This document shows positions 7,372 through 15,552 of a stretch of 64,000 bases of DNA, one piece after another. The notes beneath the pieces were generated by a model. It was not told the DNA's origin. It saw only the letters and a program-made list of their open reading frames with translations, and did not search any database. This DNA comes from DATMER01 sp035556715 (GTDB taxonomy: Bacteria; Acidobacteriota; Thermoanaerobaculia; Multivoradales; UBA5704). Positions within the stretch are counted from its first letter, which is position 1. Each line of letters begins with the position of its first letter. The translations under genes and the position numbers were made by a program. The stretch is taken from the NCBI GenBank assembly GCA_035556715.1, contig DATMER010000118.1, positions 20,056 through 84,055 on the forward strand. The letters run 5' to 3'.

Positions 7372-8487
7372 ATGAGCTCGACCCGGCTCCTCGCCATAGC
7401 CCGCAAGGAGACGATCCAGCTCCGGCGGGACACCCGCAGCCTGATCCTCGCGTTCCTGCTGCCGGTCCTGCTCCTGGTCCTCTTCGGCTACGCCATCTCC
7501 TGGGACGTGCGCAACATCCGCACCGCGGTCCTCGACGGCGACCGCTCGGCGCGCAGCCGCGAGCTGCTCGACGCGTTCCGCGCCTCCGGCTACTTCACGT
7601 TCGTGGAGGGGCTCGAGAGGCCGGCACAGATCGGCTCCCTCTTCGACCGCGGCACCGTGCAGATGGCGCTGGTGATCCCGCCGGGGCTCGCCGCGGATCT
7701 CGCGGCCGGCCGACCCGTCGCCATCCAGGCGATCGTGGACGGCAGCGACGCCAATACGGCCACGATCGTCCTCGCCTACTCGGAAGCCATCGTGCGCACC
7801 TGGTCGAGCCGCGTCCAGCTCCAGGGGGCAACCGTTCAACCTCCGATCACGGTCGAGTCGCGGGTCTGGTACAACGAGGAGCTGCGCAGCCGCAACATGA
7901 TCGTCCCCGGCCTGGTGGCGGTCATCATGATGATCATCGCGGCCCTGCTCACCTCGCTGACCATCGCCCGGGAGTGGGAGCGCGGCACCATGGAGCAGCT
8001 CGCCGCGACCCCGGTTTCCCGCACCGAGGTCATTCTTGGCAAGCTCCTCCCCTACCTCGCCATCGGCCTCGCGGACGTGGTGGTCTGCTCGCTGCTCGGG
8101 GTGTTCCTGTTCGACGTCCCGTTCCGCGGCAGCGCGGCTCTCCTCATGGTCCTCTCCTTCTTCTTCCTGGTCGGCGCGCTGGGGCTGGGGATCTTCATCT
8201 CGGTGGTGGCGAAGTCGCAGGTGCTGGCCACGCAGATCGCCATGGTGGCCACCTTCCTGCCGGCCTTCCTGCTGTCGGGGTTCATGTTCGCCATCGAGGT
8301 CATGCCGCCGGCTTTGAGAGCGGTGACCTGGCTCATCCCGGCGCGCTACTTCCTGGTCGTCACCCGCGGCATCTTCCTGAAGGGGATCGGGATCGAGGAG
8401 CTCTTCGTCCAAGGCCTCCTCATGGTCGTCTTCGCGATGGCGGGGCTCTCCCTGGCCGTGCTGCGGTTCCGCAAGGAGCTGGGATGA
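7372..8487 (+). CDS. ABC-2 type permease (YbhS-like)
   Basis: A 371-residue integral membrane subunit of an ABC-2 exporter. One N-terminal transmembrane helix (about 22-42, ILAFLLPVLLLVLFGYAISW) is followed by a large extracytoplasmic domain (about 45-175) and five further helices. The segment REWERGTMEQLAATPVSRTE is the conserved cytoplasmic coupling region of this family. Its length matches E. coli YbhS. It overlaps the second permease gene by ATGA. Confidence 0.9.
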   Translation: MSSTRLLAIARKETIQLRRDTRSLILAFLLPVLLLVLFGYAISWDVRNIRTAVLDGDRSARSRELLDAFRASGYFTFVEGLERPAQIGSLFDRGTVQMALVIPPGLAADLAAGRPVAIQAIVDGSDANTATIVLAYSEAIVRTWSSRVQLQGATVQPPITVESRVWYNEELRSRNMIVPGLVAVIMMIIAALLTSLTIAREWERGTMEQLAATPVSRTEVILGKLLPYLAIGLADVVVCSLLGVFLFDVPFRGSAALLMVLSFFFLVGALGLGIFISVVAKSQVLATQIAMVATFLPAFLLSGFMFAIEVMPPALRAVTWLIPARYFLVVTRGIFLKGIGIEELFVQGLLMVVFAMAGLSLAVLRFRKELG

Positions 8488-9569
8488 ATCCGGCGCGGGT
8501 GTTCGAGATGGTGCGCAAGGAGCTGCGCCAGATCTTCCGCGATTCCAAGCTGAGGCGGGTGATCTTCATCGCGCCCATGATCCAGCTCCTCGCCTTCGGG
8601 TACGCGGTGTCCACGGATGTCCGCAACGTCTCCACCCTGGTGGTGGACCATGACCGGACGCGGGAGTCCCGGGAGCTGGTGGAGGCCTTCACCGCCTCCG
8701 GGTACTTCCGGGTCCTCGGGGTCGCTGAGCGGCCGGCGGACCTGGTCCGCGCCCTGGACAGCGGCGATGCCGTCCTGGGCATCGTGATCCCCCGGGGCTT
8801 CGCGAGCGGCCGCTCCCAGGTGCAGCTCCTTCTGGACGGCACCAACTCCAACCTGGCCAACATTGCCAGGGGCTACGCGGAGCGGATCGTGCTGAGCCGG
8901 GGCGGGGTGTCTCCGGGGGGAGATCCTCCCGTGGAGCTGCGCTCCCGGGCCTGGTTCAACCCCGGCCTGGAGAGCCGCGACTACAACGTGCCCGCGGTGA
9001 TCGGGGCCCTGCTCATGCTGATCTGTCTGCTGCTCACCTCGCTGGCCGTGGTGCGCGAGCGCGAGATCGGCACGCTGGAGCAGCTCCTGGTCAGCCCGCT
9101 GCGGCCCGGCGAGCTGATCCTCGGCAAGACCCTCCCCTTCGCCCTGATCGGGATGGTGGACCTCGGGATCGTGACCGCCGTGGCCCTCCTCTGGTTCCGC
9201 ATCCCGTTCCGGGGCAACCCGCTCCTCCTGATCCTGGGGACCGTGCTCTTCCTGCTCCCCGCCCTGGGGACGGGCCTGCTCATCTCCTCCATCTCCAACA
9301 CCCAGCAGGAGGCCTTCATGGCCGCCTTCCTGGTGTTCCTGCCCACCATCCTCCTGTCCGGGTTCATGTTCCCGGTGGCCAGCATGCCGCGGGGCTTCCA
9401 GCTCCTGACCCTGCTCAACCCGCTGCGCCACTACCTCGACATCGTGCGCGCCCTTTTTTTAAAAGGGGCAGGGATTGAGGCTCTCTTTCGGCCGCTCGGA
9501 GCACTACTAGTATTAGGAGTCTCGCTGCTCTGGCTGGCGGCGCATCGCTTCCGCGGTGAAGCAGGGTAG
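8484..9569 (+). CDS. ABC-2 type permease (YbhR-like)
   Basis: A 361-residue paralogue of the preceding permease with the same topology: an N-terminal helix at about 25-45, an extracytoplasmic domain, and helices from about residue 170 on. The coupling segment reads REREIGTLEQLLVSPLRPGE. The start chosen is the ATG at 8484, which overlaps the upstream stop; an earlier in-frame start would lie inside the other permease. The last roughly 35 codons differ from the rest of the operon, with A/T-rich codons such as TTT-TTA-AAA and CTA-CTA-GTA-TTA. It is the last gene of the operon. Confidence 0.9.
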   Translation: MNPARVFEMVRKELRQIFRDSKLRRVIFIAPMIQLLAFGYAVSTDVRNVSTLVVDHDRTRESRELVEAFTASGYFRVLGVAERPADLVRALDSGDAVLGIVIPRGFASGRSQVQLLLDGTNSNLANIARGYAERIVLSRGGVSPGGDPPVELRSRAWFNPGLESRDYNVPAVIGALLMLICLLLTSLAVVREREIGTLEQLLVSPLRPGELILGKTLPFALIGMVDLGIVTAVALLWFRIPFRGNPLLLILGTVLFLLPALGTGLLISSISNTQQEAFMAAFLVFLPTILLSGFMFPVASMPRGFQLLTLLNPLRHYLDIVRALFLKGAGIEALFRPLGALLVLGVSLLWLAAHRFRGEAG

Positions 9570-9694
9570 CCGCCGGCGGTCTTTGACGTTCAGCGCTCCT
9601 TGATTTTTTTGATGTCTTCGGTCTAGCTTGATGGAGAGCGGTCTTTTTGAACCCTGGGGTCGTAGATGGCTCCATTTTGACGTGAGGAGGAACG

Positions 9695-10294
9695 ATGCAC
9701 AGACCGAAGTTGCTTTCCGGTCTCCTGTTCGTGCTTGCCCTGAGCTTGCTCTGGGCGCCTGCGCAGGCGGCCACGGTTCTGCAGATGAACCTGGAGGAGA
9801 TGGTTGACCGCGCCGACCGGATTTTCCGCGGCACGGTCCTGGATATCCGCGAAGGCACTGTCCAGGCTGGCGGCGGCACTCTGCCGACCGTCACCTACCG
9901 TATCCAGGTCGACGAGTCCTTCAAGGGCACGTACGACACCGTCAAGGGGATTCAGGTCGCCGAGCTCACCATGGTCGGCAAGCTGAAGAATACGCAGACG
10001 GGCGCCACCCGCTCGCTGCCCCCGATCGACCTGCCCAAGCTGGAGGTCGGCCGCGACTACCTGCTCCTCACGACACCGCGCAGCGCCGTCGGCCTGTCCA
10101 CGCCCGTGGGGCTCGGCCAGGGCACCTTCCATGTGACCGGCAAGGCCGGCCAGGAGCTCGCCGTCAACCTGAACCAGAACCTGGGCCTCCTCGAGGGCGT
10201 GCCCGGAGCTCCCGTCGGCTTCGCCGGGACTCCCGAGAACGGCCCGATCGCCTATGACACTCTCGCGTCGATTATCCGCGGACTGGTGGATTGA
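9695..10294 (+). CDS. Secreted protein of unknown function
   Basis: A 199-residue protein with a clear signal peptide (hydrophobic LLSGLLFVLALSLLWA, cleavage after AQA near residue 25). The ATG is preceded by GAGGAGGAAC, a strong ribosome-binding site. The mature part begins TVLQMNLEEMVDRADRIF and looks like a small beta-rich domain with no recognised catalytic motif. The metalloprotease gene begins 10 bp downstream, so the two are probably co-transcribed, and this protein may act with or on the protease. That partnership is an inference from spacing only. Confidence 0.75.
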   Translation: MHRPKLLSGLLFVLALSLLWAPAQAATVLQMNLEEMVDRADRIFRGTVLDIREGTVQAGGGTLPTVTYRIQVDESFKGTYDTVKGIQVAELTMVGKLKNTQTGATRSLPPIDLPKLEVGRDYLLLTTPRSAVGLSTPVGLGQGTFHVTGKAGQELAVNLNQNLGLLEGVPGAPVGFAGTPENGPIAYDTLASIIRGLVD

Positions 10295-10304
10295 GGTGAA
10301 AGCC

Positions 10305-12992
10305 ATGAAAAACACACTGCGCTTCGCCTTCGCCACCGCCCTTCTCCTCAGCCTCGCCGCCGTTCCGGCCTTCGCCTATGGACCGCTCGCGGTCTGCAAC
10401 CCCGGCCAGCCGTTCCTCTGGCCCAATGGCGGCACGAACATCCCGTACAACCCCGACCAGGGTGACCTCGGACCTCTGAACAATGCCGGCGCGGTAGCCC
10501 TGCTGGGCACCGCCTTCGGCGCGTGGGACGCGATCCCCACCGCCACGACGACCTACCTCAACGCCGGCCCGCTGCCGGAAGACGTCGACATCACCAACTT
10601 CCTCCCCTACCTGGAGCCGGTCGCGCCGGACGGCCTGTCGGCCATCGTCTTCGACGACACCGGCGAGATCTTCGACCTGCTCTTCGGCCCCGGCTCCGGC
10701 GTGCTCGGCTTCGCGGGCCCCGAGTGGGTCGACTTCTCGGACTGCTCGATCCTGGAAGGCCTGTCGTTCCTCAACGGCCCGGCCTTCGATGACGCCGCAG
10801 CGGCGCTCGACGTCATCGTCCACGAGTTCGGCCACTACCAGAACCTGGCGCACACCGTGGTCAACGGGCAGATCCTGCTCGGCGACAACAGCGGTCCGAC
10901 GCCGAACGACACCTTCCCGATCCCGCCGCTCGCCGGCCTGATCGAGACCATGTATCCCTTCTACTTCGGCGTGGCTGCCGGAACGTCGACCCCGCACGCG
11001 GACGACATCGCGGGCCTGTCGACCCTCTACCCCGCTCCCGGCTTCGCCGCCGCCACGGCCACGATCGCCGGCCGCATCCTGGGCCCGAACGGCACCACGC
11101 CGCTGACCGGCGTGAACGTCATCGCCCGCAATGTCGCCAACCCGTTCGCGGATGCGGTCTCCGCCATCTCGAGCGATTTCGCGATCGACTACACGCCGGG
11201 CCAGCCGTTCGTCGGCGTCTACACCATCCGGGGCTTGACCCCGGGCGCTCAGTACGCCGTCTACGTTGACGAGATCCTGGCCGGCGGCTTCAGCACTCCG
11301 CCGCTGTTCCCCCTGCCAGGACCCGAGGAGTTCTACAACGGCGCGGCCGAGTCGAACAACGGCGGCACCGACGTGCCCACGGCGTTCACCCCCGTCTCCG
11401 CGGCGGCCGGTGGCACCGCGAGCAACATCAACATCATCTTCAACGCCCCGGCGCCGGGCGCTCCGCTGCCGGTCGGCGACGACGGCTCGGTGCAGCTCTT
11501 CCTGCCGTTCACCTTCCAGATCTGCAACCAGCCGTTCGACGCGGTGTTCGTCAACGCCAACGGCAACCTGACCTTCGGGGCCGCCAGCGGCGACTTCAGC
11601 GAGTCGACCGACGAGTTCCTCGCCGGTCCGCCGCGCATCGCGGGCCTGTGGGACGACCTCAACCCCGGAGCCGGCGGCACGGTGGTCTTCGCGCAGACCT
11701 CGAACACCTTCACCGTCACCTACACGAACGTGCCCGAGTTCCCGGCGACGGGCGCGAACACGTTCTCCATCAAGCTCTCGAAGTCGTCCAACCACGTCGA
11801 CATCAACTACGGCACGCTCACCGCGGCCGACGGTCTGGCCGGTGTGAGCTGCGGCGGTGCCATCACCTCGCGCTTCGAGCGGCCCAGCAACCAGAGCGCC
11901 GAGAATGGACGGCAGGATCTGAAGAAGGAGCCTGCGGCCTTCGAGCTCTTCGGCCCGGGCAACCCGGTCGACCTCTCCAACGACTCGCTGAAGTTCAACG
12001 CCAAGGCCAAGTTCAGTGACGAGTTCGAGAACAACGACACCCTGAACAAGGCCGAGGACATCAAGCTGCCGTTCACGACCGAAGAGGTCGATGACTTCAC
12101 CGAGATCCGGCCGGACGGCGACGACGTCGACTACTTCGAGTTCAAGATGAAGGCGGGCGAGTTCCTCGCCGTCGAGGTCGTCCGCAGCAACCTCGACACC
12201 GTGCTGGGTGTCTTCGACGCCGAGACGGGTGACCTCCTGATAACCGACGACGACGGCGGCGACGGCCTGCTGTCGCGGCTGCTCCTCCAGTTTAACGAGG
12301 ACCTCGAGGTCGCGATCGCGGTCTCGACCTTCCCGGACTTCGACTTCGACGGCGTCGGCGGCGCAGGCGCGGGCCGGTACGTCCTCGGGGTGCACAAGTA
12401 CAAGGGCACCCTGCTGGCGGCCGGCGACGACACCTCCACCCCCGTCACCTTCCCCGGCTTCTCCTTCCCCTACCAGGGGACGAACTGGGGCAGCGTCTTC
12501 GTCAACTCCAACGGCAACCTGACCTTCGGCGCGGGCAACACCGACTTCTCGGAGACGGTGCCGGAGTTCCTGGCCGGTCCGCCGATGATCGCGCCGCGCT
12601 GGGATGACTTCGACGCCACGTTCGGTCTGGTCATCGCCGAGGAGGACAACAACGACGACCTGACCATCCACTTCGTGAGCGTGCCGGAGTTCTTCTCCAC
12701 CTCGCCCAACTACTTCTCGGTCAAGCTCGACGAGGACGGCGAGATCGACATCGAGTACTTCGCCACCTCCCGCACTGATGGCCTGTCCGGCATCACGCAG
12801 GGCGGCGGCGCCGCCGATCCTGGGGAAGAGGACCTCTCCGAGGACGACGACCACTCCGCCACCGGCACCACCTACGAGCTGTTCGCCGCCGACGTCTTCA
12901 CCTACGACCTGTTCTACACGGACCTCGAGTTCGAGAAGCACGGGCACGGGCACGGTGACGACGATGACGACGACGATGATGACGACGACTAG
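10305..12992 (+). CDS. Secreted matrixin-like zinc metalloprotease, multidomain
   Basis: An 895-residue secreted protein. After a signal peptide (residues 1-22, ending AFA) comes a peptidase domain with HEFGHYQNLAH (H173, H177 and H183), the HExxHxxGxxH-type zinc site with N in place of the usual G, and a later Met (ETMYPF) suited to a Met-turn. Next is a carboxypeptidase-regulatory-like segment near 260-350. Two similar beta-rich repeats (about 387-522 and 706-842), each with VNxNGNLTFG and FLAGPPxIA, flank a pre-peptidase C-terminal (PPC) type domain (about 572-700, starting EFENNDTLNKAEDI). The tail is HGHGHG followed by eleven Asp. The start chosen is the ATG at 10305 after a GAGGTGAA site. 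A long minus-strand frame here is a shadow. Confidence 0.85.
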   Translation: MKNTLRFAFATALLLSLAAVPAFAYGPLAVCNPGQPFLWPNGGTNIPYNPDQGDLGPLNNAGAVALLGTAFGAWDAIPTATTTYLNAGPLPEDVDITNFLPYLEPVAPDGLSAIVFDDTGEIFDLLFGPGSGVLGFAGPEWVDFSDCSILEGLSFLNGPAFDDAAAALDVIVHEFGHYQNLAHTVVNGQILLGDNSGPTPNDTFPIPPLAGLIETMYPFYFGVAAGTSTPHADDIAGLSTLYPAPGFAAATATIAGRILGPNGTTPLTGVNVIARNVANPFADAVSAISSDFAIDYTPGQPFVGVYTIRGLTPGAQYAVYVDEILAGGFSTPPLFPLPGPEEFYNGAAESNNGGTDVPTAFTPVSAAAGGTASNINIIFNAPAPGAPLPVGDDGSVQLFLPFTFQICNQPFDAVFVNANGNLTFGAASGDFSESTDEFLAGPPRIAGLWDDLNPGAGGTVVFAQTSNTFTVTYTNVPEFPATGANTFSIKLSKSSNHVDINYGTLTAADGLAGVSCGGAITSRFERPSNQSAENGRQDLKKEPAAFELFGPGNPVDLSNDSLKFNAKAKFSDEFENNDTLNKAEDIKLPFTTEEVDDFTEIRPDGDDVDYFEFKMKAGEFLAVEVVRSNLDTVLGVFDAETGDLLITDDDGGDGLLSRLLLQFNEDLEVAIAVSTFPDFDFDGVGGAGAGRYVLGVHKYKGTLLAAGDDTSTPVTFPGFSFPYQGTNWGSVFVNSNGNLTFGAGNTDFSETVPEFLAGPPMIAPRWDDFDATFGLVIAEEDNNDDLTIHFVSVPEFFSTSPNYFSVKLDEDGEIDIEYFATSRTDGLSGITQGGGAADPGEEDLSEDDDHSATGTTYELFAADVFTYDLFYTDLEFEKHGHGHGDDDDDDDDDDD

Positions 12993-13019
12993 CTCCTGAG
13001 CTGGTCCCGTCCGGATACG

Positions 13020-13056
13020 AAGGCGGTGGGCGCGAAGGCGTTCCACCGCCTTTTTT
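13020..13056 (+). terminator. Intrinsic terminator after the metalloprotease
   Basis: AAGGCGGTGG (13020-13029) pairs with CCACCGCCTT (13043-13052), followed by a T run. It lies 28 bp past the metalloprotease stop. Confidence 0.85.
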
Positions 13057-13104
13057 CTTGTGCTACCATTCCCCCGCACTCTTCCAATCAAGGAGCCCTT
13101 TTCG

Positions 13105-13455
13105 ATGAAGAAAGCAGCCATCTGCCTGGCGCTGGTGTCCGCGTGCGCGTTCGCCGCCGACGCCCATGCCGCCAAGAAGTCCGACGTCACCGTGCACAAC
13201 AAATCCGAGTGGGCCATCAACCACTTCTTCCTGTCGCCGATCGACGACGAGCAGTGGGGATCGGACCAGCTCGGCGACGAAGTCATCAACAAAGGCGAGG
13301 AGTTCACCCTCACGGGCGTCCCGTGCGACAGCTACGACGTGAAGCTGGTGGATGAGGACGGCGACGAGTGCGTCGTCGAAGAGGTCGACATCTGCGGCAG
13401 CGATGACGACTGGGTGATCACCGACGAGGACCTGCTCGACTGCGAAGGCTACTGA
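13105..13455 (+). CDS. Small secreted acidic protein
   Basis: A 116-residue protein with a signal peptide (MKKAAICLALVSACAFA, cleavage near residue 24). The mature part starts KKSDVTVHNKSEWAINHFF and is very acidic, with four cysteines in two groups (PCDSYDV/DECVVEEVDICG and LLDCEGY). The start chosen is the ATG at 13105, preceded by AAGGAG; an earlier in-frame start would hide the signal peptide. I know similar small secreted proteins only as uncharacterised ones. It stands between two terminators and is probably its own transcription unit. Confidence 0.75.
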   Translation: MKKAAICLALVSACAFAADAHAAKKSDVTVHNKSEWAINHFFLSPIDDEQWGSDQLGDEVINKGEEFTLTGVPCDSYDVKLVDEDGDECVVEEVDICGSDDDWVITDEDLLDCEGY

Positions 13456-13462
13456 ACGGGAA

Positions 13463-13492
13463 TTGACACGGGCGGGACGCGCAAGCTATCCT
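13463..13492 (+). promoter_or_regulatory. Possible promoter directly upstream of a terminator hairpin
   Basis: TTGACA (13463-13468) and TATCCT (13487-13492) are 18 bp apart. The predicted start, near 13499, is only a few bases before the hairpin at 13507-13541, so a transcript would meet that terminator at once. Confidence 0.35.
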
Positions 13493-13506
13493 TGTCTCAC
13501 TACGAA

Positions 13507-13541
13507 CGAGGGCCGGGGATTTCCCCGGCCCTCGTTTTTTT
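13507..13541 (+). terminator. Intrinsic terminator
   Basis: A perfect 12-bp stem, CGAGGGCCGGGG (13507-13518) with CCCCGGCCCTCG (13523-13534), has a 4-base loop and a run of seven T. It ends the unit of the small secreted protein. Confidence 0.9.
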
Positions 13542-13566
13542 ATGTGAGCTATGCGAGGAAAATGAC

Positions 13567-13953
13567 ATGACGGACGACCTGATCCGCCGTTTCGAGGACG
13601 GCACCCTCCCGCCCTCGGAGTTCCACCACCGGGACCACGTCCGATTGGCCTGGCTGTACCTGAGGCAGGAGCCGCCGCTGACGGCGCTGGCACGCTTTGC
13701 GGAAGGGTTGAAGCGGTTCGCCGGGCGCATCGGCAAACCGGGCCTCTACCACGAGACCATCACCTGGGCCTATCTTTTCCTGATCCACGAGCGCATGGCC
13801 CGGGCGGATTCAGGAGAGACCTGGGAGGAGTTCGAGGCGCGGAACCCCGAGCTCCTCACCTGGAAGCCATCCGTACTGGACGGCTACTACCGGGCGGAGA
13901 CGCTGGCTTCGGACCTCGCGAAGCGTGTGTTCGTGATGCCCGGCCCGCGGTAG
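13567..13953 (+). CDS. Conserved hypothetical cytosolic protein
   Basis: A 128-residue protein with no signal peptide. It shows FHHRDHVRLAWLYL near residues 18-31 and YHETITWAYLFLIHERM near 62-78, a histidine-rich helical pattern that I associate with a widespread uncharacterised bacterial family without a known function. The ATG at 13567 is chosen; longer versions would read through the preceding terminator. It converges on the SGNH hydrolase gene with a gap of only 4 bp. Confidence 0.7.
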   Translation: MTDDLIRRFEDGTLPPSEFHHRDHVRLAWLYLRQEPPLTALARFAEGLKRFAGRIGKPGLYHETITWAYLFLIHERMARADSGETWEEFEARNPELLTWKPSVLDGYYRAETLASDLAKRVFVMPGPR

Positions 13954-13957
13954 ATCC

Positions 13958-14770
13958 TCAGCGCCTTCCGTACGTCTTGTTCGCTTCCGTCGCAGCTTCC
14001 TGGAGGAGCTTGGCGAGCGCCGGCTGCACCCGGATGAAGCGCCCGTTGGAGAGCTCGATAAACGCGGGGAGCCCCTTCAGCTCGCGCCCGAAGAGCATCC
14101 CGTAGATCGACAGCGCCGCGGCGTAGGAGCCGGCGGCGGACGGATGGAAATCGTCGTTGCTGTAGAGCGGCGCCTTCGGGTCCCGCCTCCAGGCCGCGCG
14201 CCACGCTTCGCCGGCGGGTATGAAGATCCCGTCGACGTCGGAGGCCGCGAGGGAGTAGGACTCGCGCACGGCATCGAAGAAGGCGCTCCGCTCCAGCTCG
14301 GGCCAGACCATGTAGAGCGCGGGACGGGCGCCAGCCTGGCGGATGATCTTGTCGAACTTCTTGGCCGAGTTCCGCAGCTCCACGCGGCTCGCGGGCAGCG
14401 TCGAGGGGCCGTGCTGCAGCACCACGACGTCCCACTTCTCGCTCGAGATCGCGTTCGGCGCTTCGCCGTTGCTCCAGTGATCGTCGAGGCTGAAGCCGCC
14501 AAAGGTGACCGAGTCGACGTAGATGTTCTGGCGGCCGGCCTTGGCGAGCGCCTCCACGATGAGCGGAAGGTCGTTCGAGTAGGTCAGGCTGTTGCCGATG
14601 AACAGGACGCGCAGGGGAGCGCCCGGGATCGGGCGGGGCTCCTCCCTGGGAGGCTTTCGCGGCCTGGGCCCGTCCGTGCCGGCCTCGCCGGCGCAGCCGA
14701 ACAGCAGCGAGACGATGATGGCGAAGCGCGAAGCGGTGCCTGCGACGGATCTTTTTCCTCGAATCATCAC
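13958..14770 (-). CDS. SGNH/GDSL-family hydrolase, lipoprotein
   Basis: A 270-residue esterase-type hydrolase. Block I is GNSLT (near residue 60) with the nucleophilic Ser, block II Gly lies in FGGFSLDDHW, and the catalytic Asp-His pair lies in DDFHPSAAGSY near residue 216. The N-terminus is a lipoprotein signal, with LLFGC as lipobox, so it should be attached to a membrane on the periplasmic side. A GAGGAGA site precedes the start; GTG at 14770 or ATG at 14767 are both possible. Its close relative lies 41 bp upstream. The substrate is unknown. Confidence 0.85.
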   Translation of the reverse strand: MMIRGKRSVAGTASRFAIIVSLLFGCAGEAGTDGPRPRKPPREEPRPIPGAPLRVLFIGNSLTYSNDLPLIVEALAKAGRQNIYVDSVTFGGFSLDDHWSNGEAPNAISSEKWDVVVLQHGPSTLPASRVELRNSAKKFDKIIRQAGARPALYMVWPELERSAFFDAVRESYSLAASDVDGIFIPAGEAWRAAWRRDPKAPLYSNDDFHPSAAGSYAAALSIYGMLFGRELKGLPAFIELSNGRFIRVQPALAKLLQEAATEANKTYGRR

Positions 14771-14811
14771 GTGCCTGTCTCCTCTGTCAGGGGTTGGCCC
14801 CGTCAGGGCCT

Positions 14812-15540
14812 TCAGCGTTTCCCGTACTGCTCGTTCGCTTCGGCCGTGGCCTCCTGGAGGACCTTGCCGAGGTTCGGCGCCACGTGCGCGAAGGAGCCGT
14901 TGGCAAGACGGACGCGCGGCGGCAGCCCCACCGGCGACCGGCCGTAGAGCATACCGAAGATCGAAAGCGCCACGGTGATCGACCCGGCCGGGGACGGATG
15001 GACTCCGTCCCGGCGGAAGAGGGGGACGTCAGGATCCCGCCGCCAGACCGCCCGCCAGGCCTCCCCCGCCGGCATCAATATTCCCCCCACGTCCTCGGCC
15101 GCGAGCGCGTAGGAGCTTCGGACATCGTCGAAGAAGGCGAGGCGGTCCGAGCCGGGCCAGACCATGTAGAGCGCCGGCCGCGCGCCCGCCGCCCGGATAG
15201 GCTCGGCGAACCGCTTTGTGTAGTCCCGCAGGTTCTCGCGGCCTTCGGGCAGGGACGAGGGGCCTTGCTGGAGCACCACGACGTTCCAGCCCCCTTCCTT
15301 GATCCTGTCCACCGCCCCGCCCCGCTTCCAGTGGTCTTCGAGACTGGCGCCCCCCTTGGCGACCGTGGCGACGTCGAGCGTCTCGCCCACGGCACGCGCG
15401 AACGCCTGCACGATCAGGGGCATGTCGTTGGCGTAGGTCAGGCTGCTGCCGAGAAACAGGACGCGCATCCCCCGCCCGGAGGCGGACCCGGGCCGGGCCG
15501 GGACCGGCCTGGGTCTGCGTTGCGGCAGGCGCTCCCTCAC
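14812..15540 (-). CDS. SGNH/GDSL-family hydrolase
   Basis: A 242-residue relative of the adjacent hydrolase. Block I is GSSLT with Ser, the block II Gly lies in KGGASLEDHW, and DGVHPSPAGS carries the catalytic Asp and His. Both proteins share ARPALYMVWP and AGEAWRA, so they arose by tandem duplication. Unlike its partner it has no evident signal peptide with the GTG start at 15540. An internal ATG at 15468 (MRVLFLG) is an alternative start. It follows the DUF5916 gene by 12 bp. Confidence 0.82.
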   Translation of the reverse strand: MRERLPQRRPRPVPARPGSASGRGMRVLFLGSSLTYANDMPLIVQAFARAVGETLDVATVAKGGASLEDHWKRGGAVDRIKEGGWNVVVLQQGPSSLPEGRENLRDYTKRFAEPIRAAGARPALYMVWPGSDRLAFFDDVRSSYALAAEDVGGILMPAGEAWRAVWRRDPDVPLFRRDGVHPSPAGSITVALSIFGMLYGRSPVGLPPRVRLANGSFAHVAPNLGKVLQEATAEANEQYGKR

Positions 15541-15552
15541 TGCATCCCGCCT

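Noticed and set aside
7974..8483. A 170-residue N-terminal extension of the second permease.
   Set aside because: It overlaps the first permease out of frame; ATG 8484 gives a family-typical N-terminus.
10272..13313. A 1013-residue minus-strand frame opposite the metalloprotease.
   Set aside because: The plus strand has a signal peptide, zinc motif, ribosome-binding site and terminator; the minus translation is Val/Glu/Gly-rich without recognisable domains and would run across both the terminator and another gene.
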